Under the pieces are notes generated by a model. It ran no database searches. It worked only from the letters and a program-made list of their open reading frames with translations, and was not told the DNA's origin. This document shows, in pieces, positions 30,321-35,000 of a stretch of DNA of 35,000 nucleotides. Every line of letters starts with the position of its first letter. Positions within the stretch are counted from its first letter, which is position 1. A program made the translations under genes and the position numbers. This stretch comes from Prorocentrum cordatum (taxonomy: Eukaryota; Sar; Dinophyceae; Prorocentrales; Prorocentraceae), in NCBI GenBank assembly GCA_963575745.1, contig CAUYUJ010003051.1:1-35000 (forward strand). The letters are read 5' to 3'.

Positions 30321-30585
30321 TGCCAACTAGCTGCGCCCCGCGCCGGAATTTCTCTAGCTCATAGATCCCGAAGAGCTATACGAGGAACGAGGTACGAGTT
30401 TGCCTGCTGATTTTCTTCCGATTGCTGTGCCGAACAGCTCTGCAGCTCTTGATAGCGTCCAAAAACCCGCAGAGCAAAGAGACTCACAGCTGTTGTTGTC
30501 CAAAACCTGGATAGCCAAGCAAGAGAACACACGATGATTATGAAATCTAAGAATGCCACAATCAGAATCCAGAAGAAATTCACTG
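30321..30585 (-). repeat. connector E, F motif and unassigned sequence
   Basis: CAACTAGCTGCGCCCCGCGC with GAAGAGCTATACGAGG (E). Then ATAGCGTCCAAAAACCCGCA near 30450 (F) and a second TTGTCCAAAACCTGGATAGC. The rest, to 30585, is not assigned. Confidence 0.65.
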
Positions 30586-30640
30586 GCGCCGGCGGTAAAC
30601 CGTCAGCCTGGTTACCGCCGGTGGTCTCGTGGAGCTCCTC
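30586..30640 (-). repeat. hairpin element, minus orientation
   Basis: Core 30589-30621 with an intact stem; followed by GGTCTCGTGGAGCTCC, in which the terminal motif has one change. Confidence 0.88.
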
Positions 30641-30912
30641 GCACGCTCGAGAGTGCTGGGAAAAGAAGCAGAGAGCTTCTGGAAGCATTTTTCAAAAAAA
30701 GTCAAACATTGTTTTTTCCATGTCGAGATAGATTGGTTCCAATTGTTGTGACAGTGAAAGTGCCCATGCGGGGCTCATATTAAGACGCAGAGGCCCTGAT
30801 AGTCTTTCACAGGTGCGAAAAATCTGATATATTATAATGAATGGTTAAATATCTTCGAAATCTTAGCAAAACCGACCCAAAGTCACCACATTGTCCGTTC
30901 AGGCCGGGTCGG
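30641..30912 (-). repeat. block C variant, minus orientation
   Basis: GAGAGCTTCTGGAAGCATTT, CATGTCGAGATAGATTGGTT, CTTTCACAGGTGCGAAAAAT and CCGACCCAAAGTCACCACAT. Confidence 0.8.
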
Positions 30913-30980
30913 CCAACTAGCTCCACCCCGCGCTCGAATTCCTCTAGCTCATCGATAACGAAGAGCTCTACGAGGTAATT
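30913..30980 (-). repeat. connector E, minus orientation
   Basis: CAACTAGCTCCACCCCGCGC, GAATTCCTCTAGCTCATCG and GAAGAGCTCTACGAGG. Confidence 0.82.
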
Positions 30981-30991
30981 ATGTTGGAGCC

Positions 30992-31156
30992 GTTTAACGC
31001 CCTGCTGAGAGCCACGAACGCGCGCGCACGAGGTCTCGCCCTGGCCGCGCGAGCGCCAACCCCGGGTCCTCGCCCGGGGCCGCCCGGGGTCTCGCCCCGC
31101 GCGCCGCTCCCGCACGCGGCTTGCGCGTGTAGGGGGGCCTGACGCACGCGTTAAAC
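30992..31156. mobile_element. small GC-rich insert with 9-bp terminal inverted repeats
   Basis: GTTTAACGC (30992-31000) and GCGTTAAAC (31148-31156) are perfect inverted termini around about 147 bp of very GC-rich DNA with CGCGCGCGC, CCCGGG and GCCGCCC motifs, unlike the AT-richer surroundings. The flanks TTGGAGCC and TTGGTGGC are similar but not identical (6 of 8), possibly an old target duplication. It resembles a miniature inverted-repeat element; no coding capacity. Confidence 0.5.
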
Positions 31157-31245
31157 TTGGTGGCGTCCAAAACCCGAGGAGCAACTGGGATCCGGCGGTA
31201 AACCGTCAACCAGGTAACCGCCGGAAGCCTCGTAGAGCTCTCTTC
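31157..31245 (-). repeat. F motif and hairpin element, minus orientation
   Basis: TTGGTGGCGTCCAAAACCCG (F) then hairpin core 31192-31224 and AGCCTCGTAGAGCTC. Confidence 0.85.
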
Positions 31246-31503
31246 TCGCGCGGCGATGATCGGAACGCATGAAAGAAGCTTTCTCAAGGACGGGCGAAGA
31301 AACTCGAACACATACTTTTTTTTTTTGTTCCCAAAAGTTGCTTCCTGCAAGTCTTTTGATAGTAATATTGCAGCTACGGACCTGAGAATTGCACTGACAG
31401 ACGCGGCATAACCCACTGCAGATGAGAAAAATCGGGTTTCTCAAAATGAGTCGTCAAATATCTATCAAATCTCAACAAAACCCACCCCAAGTCATCGCGC
31501 GGG
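31246..31503 (-). repeat. block C, minus orientation
   Basis: GCGATGATCGGAACGCATGA, GTCTTTTGATAGTAATATTG, GACGCGGCATAACCCACTGC and GATGAGAAAAATCGGGTTTC. Confidence 0.82.
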
Positions 31504-31558
31504 GCGCCGGCGGTAAACCGTCAACCTTGGTTACCGCCGGGAGACTCGTAGAGCTTCC
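31504..31558 (-). repeat. hairpin element, minus orientation
   Basis: Core 31507-31540 (loop strand AACCGTCAACCTTGG, the same loop allele as 22864), followed by GACTCGTAGAGCTTCC. Confidence 0.9.
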
Positions 31559-31976
31559 TTGCCGTATACCATCTCCAAAGAATTAGCAGAGAAGAATTAT
31601 TTTTTCAGCCCGAGCGATGATAGCAGACCGATTTCAGGCGTCTAGATACATTTAACTAGCGCCCCTGACGATTCCCTTCCCATCGATGTGCTGAACAGCT
31701 CTGTAGCTCATCTGCAGCACGATTACAACCAAGAGAACCAATACTATCTCCAAGACATTGGCAGAGTACGAATAGTTGTTCAGCCCGAGCGCTGATAGCA
31801 GACTAAGTGCAGGCGTCTAGATACGTTCAAATAGCGCGCCTGATGATTCTCTTCCGATTGCTGTGCCGAAGAGCTCTGGCGCTCATCTGTAGCTCGAGTT
31901 CAGTCAAGAAAACAAATTCCATCACCAGAAAAATAGCAGAGCAAAACTAGTAGTTCGGCTTCTGCGCTCGACCCAC
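31559..31976 (-). repeat. diverged satellite, minus orientation, 2-3 units
   Basis: Repeated TTCAGCCCGAGCGATGATAG and TTCAGCCCGAGCGCTGATAG (about 174 bp apart), CAGGCGTCTAGATAC, and CTGTGCCGAAGAGCTCTGG. More diverged from the reference unit than other copies. Confidence 0.7.
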
Positions 31977-32822
31977 ATGTTTTTTTTTCGGAGTTCTTCG
32001 GACCCAAATGGTGGGAAGGTTTTCGTGCTACGCCAGGGGCCTTTGAGCAGTTCGCTTCGCATGCTTGCTCACGTGCTATGCTCGAGTGCTTCCAGATTCG
32101 TGCTAAAGGTCTCGGTCATCCTCGGGCTGCAGGTGAGGTCCACATTCGAACCCAACAGGAACTTCGACACGGAGGGTTCGCAACTCGCTAATGATCGACT
32201 CGCTAAACGTTTGGATGTACACGCATCCAGATGGGAGAATGCTGATTGGAATCTTGAATCCTTCGGAGTCCCGATATGCATTCATGGGGATAGTCTCTTG
32301 GTTGTATCGTGGTGCCAGGGATACTGGCAGGTGACCAGTGAGGATTTCCAACGGAGAGTTGACAGGATTATTAGCCGCCTCGACGGTATGTCTTTTATGT
32401 TCCACACGCGTCCCTTTGCTCCTGGACTTGACTTGACCGAACACTGCTCCAGAGAATGGAATACGAGGGCGGACGTGCTCACTCATAATGCCCGCGAGGG
32501 CAACGACATATGTCAGGATCGTATAGGGCAGGAGCCCAATGATAGTTCTAGTCTTTACAGGTATTGTGCCATCGCTTGTGGTTTCGATGGCGGTGTGCCG
32601 ACGACTGGTGCCGGAGTCGGATACTGGATTGATGTTCGTCGTGTCTCGCGGGTCTGTCGTGAGCCGAGTTCCAGAGATATTGTGTGGACGGAGGTGTATA
32701 GTGCTGCTTTCTCTATCGACAACAATGCTACAGTTACCGATGACGAGATGTCGGCGATTGAACATATCATTGATGTTCTTCCACGGGTTGCTTCCACATG
32801 CTTCGAGTTTGAACTATTGTGA
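31977..32822 (+). pseudogene. RNase H-like C-terminal region of a retroelement (RE4)
   Basis: The start is arbitrary because of truncation; the convincing part begins near LANDRLAKRLDVHASRW (about 32188). It then shows ICIHGDSLLVVSWCQGYW (the catalytic-Asp segment of RNase H), HCSREWNTRADVLTHNAREG (final helix with conserved H, N and D), then FDGGVPTTGAGVGYWID and NNATVTDDEMSAIEHI (first strand and helix of an RNase H fold), and stops at TGA 32820-32822. The frame is open throughout. It preserves the most sequence upstream of the GDS motif, yet no DGG-type strand precedes it. Confidence 0.68.
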
Positions 32823-33042
32823 TTTGTGATTGCGTTGTCTCTCTTCATGCTTGTGTGTGTTGTCATGCATGCGCGTGCATTGAATCAGAGCTTCGCCTGA
32901 CTGTCACTTGTTATGTACAAGAGCTTCGCTCTCCAAGCTGCCTCACTCGCTGTGGTGGGCGGTTTGGCTCAACCTGTATGTTGCCCGTTTCTTGCTTTGG
33001 ACTGGGCCAGGCGGCCCGCGCAGTCGACCGCAAAGACCGCAA
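31977..33042 (+). mobile_element. retroelement tail RE4, 5'-truncated non-LTR type
   Basis: The longest of the four tails. RNase H-like coding sequence to 32822, then a 3' untranslated stretch ending CGACCGCAAAGACCGCAA and an A-rich junction with the hairpin loop (AACCAAGG). It replaces the hairpin's left half and starts in diverged satellite. Confidence 0.65.
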
Positions 33043-33075
33043 AACCAAGGTTGACGGTTTACCGCCGGCTCCCAG
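33043..33075 (+). repeat. hairpin element, right half only
   Basis: AACCAAGG (33043-33050), then TTGACGGTTTACCGCCGG and CTCCCAG. It is the rightmost element of the satellite domain. Confidence 0.9.
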
Positions 33076-33187
33076 TTGAGTTGGCGCGAAGATACGAGAT
33101 TTGGCGGAGTTCTGGATGCAAACATAACCGAGTTACCCGAATCGCACATTTCGTAGGGTCAATGTTGCCACTGCGAACGCCACTCTC
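33076..33187. other. unique sequence, nothing recognised
   Basis: Non-repetitive DNA between the satellite domain and the spliced-leader relic. I see no promoter motif that I would stand behind. Confidence 0.4.
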
Positions 33188-33209
33188 TCAGTAGCCATTT
33201 AAGCTCAAG
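33188..33209 (+). other. relic of the dinoflagellate spliced leader
   Basis: 22 bases with GTAGCCATTT and GCTCAAG at the spacing of the dinoflagellate spliced leader. By eye 19 of 22 positions agree; the differences are at leader positions 3, 14 and 15. It lies 71 bases before the first ATG of the following coding region. The leader is added to mRNAs by trans-splicing and is not encoded at ordinary genes, so its presence in genomic DNA marks a reverse-transcribed mRNA copy. Confidence 0.75.
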
Positions 33210-33280
33210 GATTCTTTGCTGTCGTGAGCTTTACGCAGCACGGAGTTACCTGATTGATGCGCATTCAGCTTGCAAGGTGA

Positions 33281-35000
33281 ATGGCCAGCTACGAGCGCGG
33301 CAGGAGCAGGCCTCCTTCGGCTCGCCCTTCAGTGGCGCCGTCCGCGAAGCGCGCGGCTTCCGCCATTAGATGGGAGTTGGGTCTTGGCGGGGGCCCCGGA
33401 GCAGCGGGCCGCAAGAAAGCCAGCAGGGCTGCGTCAACACCTGCAGCATGCGCGAAGCCAGCCAACAAAGCCAAGCAGTCTGGACTTTGCAAATGTTCAG
33501 CTGGCAGCGTCAAGAGCGACGAGGCAGGCGAGGTCTGGCCTTTCAAAGCGCCGCACCCGCGGACAGGCCAGTTCGTGCATTTCGATGACAAGTGTCCGAA
33601 GTGTTGGACGCGCTACAGCAAGGGCGGCTTCCACATGTACCTCCAGTGGCCTGAGTTCTCCGAGTACTCCAACGAGCAGGCGAACGCGGAGGCCTTGGCA
33701 GAGGTCGACCAGAATATCCAGATCCCCCCCCCGAGAGGATGGCTTCAAGCAGCACGGCGTCGATGTCACACACTCTTCAGGCTGGCAGGTCAGGAAGGAC
33801 TTTTAGGTGCTCGACGAGACCTAGTTCAAATCGCAGATGGGTGCAGAACCTTATTCGAAGATGCCCGCAGTGCCTAGCGTCGGCCTCCGCTAGCAGGGCG
33901 GCATCGAGGAGGAGACGTTCTACTTGTTCGAGCACCAGCACTCGCCCCTTCGCACGCTGAGCGTCTTTTCGAAGTTCCACGCCTCCGACGCGGCCCAGCA
34001 CTTGTCGCCCCAGATGCACTTGACGGAGTTGATGAACGCGACCGCCTAGAGCGGGTGGTAGAGACTGCTAACGCCGAGAGCGGGTTTGTGAACCTCACCG
34101 TTGGCACCAAAATTCCCAAGTTGCTTGAATTCCAGGAGGACTTCAAGGAGGAGCGCGCGAGGGCCGCCGCTGCCCATGCAGAGAGGGGAGACAGAGTAGT
34201 CTCGGTGGAGGCGACTCTTCAACGCCTTGCCCGACCACCTTCATCGAGAATCTCGAGGATAAGTCAAAGGAGGAACAGCCCCTTGTCGCCGTCGGCGCCG
34301 ACGCTTCGGCCGGTGCTCTGGGCAGCTTGGCTCCAACGGCTGCCCCAGCGCAGGCGAGTCCCCAAACAGTGCCAGGCCCCGATGCTGGGGATGGTCGGAG
34401 CCGCAGTCCGAGGCCGACTATGTTCCAGAGGGCCGCCAGCCGTTGCGACCTGGCAGAGGGCAGCAGGGGCGTCTGGTCAGACCCAGCTAGGAGGGTCCCA
34501 CAGGAAACATCGAGGCCACGATGTGAACTACTACTTGAGGGTCTTGGACTTGCAGCAGATCGCCGACGGAGAGAAGCTCGGCGTTCAGGTGCACCATTCG
34601 AAGCAGCTGCTCAGGCACTCTCAGTTGAGCCCCGAGGACCGCGACAGGCTTCACAATCACCTCGCGCTGGTGGACCACGCGAAGACGCTGGCGGAGGAAA
34701 ACTTGTTCGTATTGACAGATGAGTTCCACAAGGCAGTGGACGAGGTCATCTTCCCAAGGGGTGGTTCCTTAACGCTTTGGAGTCATTCGCCTTCAGGGTC
34801 AGGACCAGGGAGTTGCTCAAAGACATGTCTTCGGAGACTGGACTGCGAGCTCTACGCGATTGCCTGCGGCCGTGGCCCACGCCCGTGGGTAAGCCCTACG
34901 ACCTCAAGATGCCGATCCTCGCTTGCAGCCGCACTGCGGCGAGTGCTTAGGCAGCGCACTTCGCGAACAACTTGGCGTTGCATGTGCTGAACCCTCTCGT
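33281..35000 (+). pseudogene. broken retrogene of an unidentified protein (3' partial)
   Basis: The ATG at 33281 opens a frame with a basic Ala-rich N-terminus, then KQSGLCKCSAGSVKSDE, HPRTGQFVHFDDKCPKCW and a GGFHMYLQWPEFSEYSNEQ segment; the CxC and CxxC pairs could bind zinc. The protein continues across several frame changes: at a C9 run (33724-33732); near 34020-34046 into ETANAESGFVNLTVGTKIPK; near 34206-34228 into ENLEDKSKEEQPLVAVGADA; near 34480-34500 into HDVNYYLRVLDLQQIADGEK; and near 34755 into KGWFLNALESFAFRVRTREL. In-frame TAG codons occur at 33804, 33822, 33891 and 34948. Coherent protein in every piece with no intron boundaries, plus the upstream spliced-leader relic, indicates a retrocopy that has decayed. 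The family is not recognised. It runs off the right edge. Confidence 0.6.

Noticed and set aside
32103-32765. 220-aa minus-strand ORF opposite RE4
   Set aside because: Shadow of the RNase H-like frame; no recognisable motif.

Overview
The window looks like nuclear DNA of a dinoflagellate. The main evidence is a decayed 22-nt dinoflagellate spliced-leader sequence (19 of 22 positions by eye, 33188-33209) just upstream of a broken, intron-free gene copy, which is the signature of a trans-spliced mRNA copied back into the genome. GC-rich, Ala/Gly-rich intron-free coding DNA, retroelement debris ending in RNase H-like domains, and very large tandem repeats fit the same reading. The first six bases are a HindIII site, so the left edge may be a clone end.

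Layout. (1) 1-3268: a GC-rich gene open at the left edge. It joins the C-terminal motifs of a Pif1/RecD-like helicase to a complete USP-family deubiquitinase. After one in-frame TAA and one break at a G10 run, it continues into a Cys/His domain and a basic C-terminal tail. (2) 3398-5855: a 2.5-kb GT-rich block in about 0.6-kb higher-order units, each with a GC-rich hairpin-bearing core. (3) 5905-24400 and 27260-31975: a mosaic satellite domain. Its parts are a 177-178-bp tandem repeat, an AT-richer leader block ('B'), an approximately 300-bp block ('C'), short connectors ('D', 'E', 'F') and, at nearly every junction, a hairpin element of about 45 bp, found at 33 loci. (4) Four 5'-truncated non-LTR-type retroelement tails lie in this domain. 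All four end at the same base of the hairpin loop, and one is bracketed by both hairpin halves with a 7-bp target duplication. Three encode RNase H-like sequence. (5) 24425-26560: a foldback element with long inverted repeats and 9-bp flanking direct repeats, followed by 1.65 kb of AGT trinucleotide repeat, then short minisatellites and a G-rich tract up to 27240. (6) 30992-31156: a small GC-rich insert with 9-bp perfect terminal inverted repeats. (7) 33069-35000: unique DNA, the spliced-leader relic and the broken retrogene.

How the parts interact. I see no operon or conventional pathway. The clearest system is the satellite mosaic: a hairpin that punctuates module junctions and also appears to be the fixed insertion site of a retroelement family. 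The helicase-deubiquitinase fusion could be a host gene or the remains of a large mobile element; the sequence does not decide. Long ORFs in the GT and AGT blocks are low-complexity artefacts and are not annotated as genes. Module boundaries were placed by eye and are good to roughly 10-20 bases unless a junction is stated exactly.
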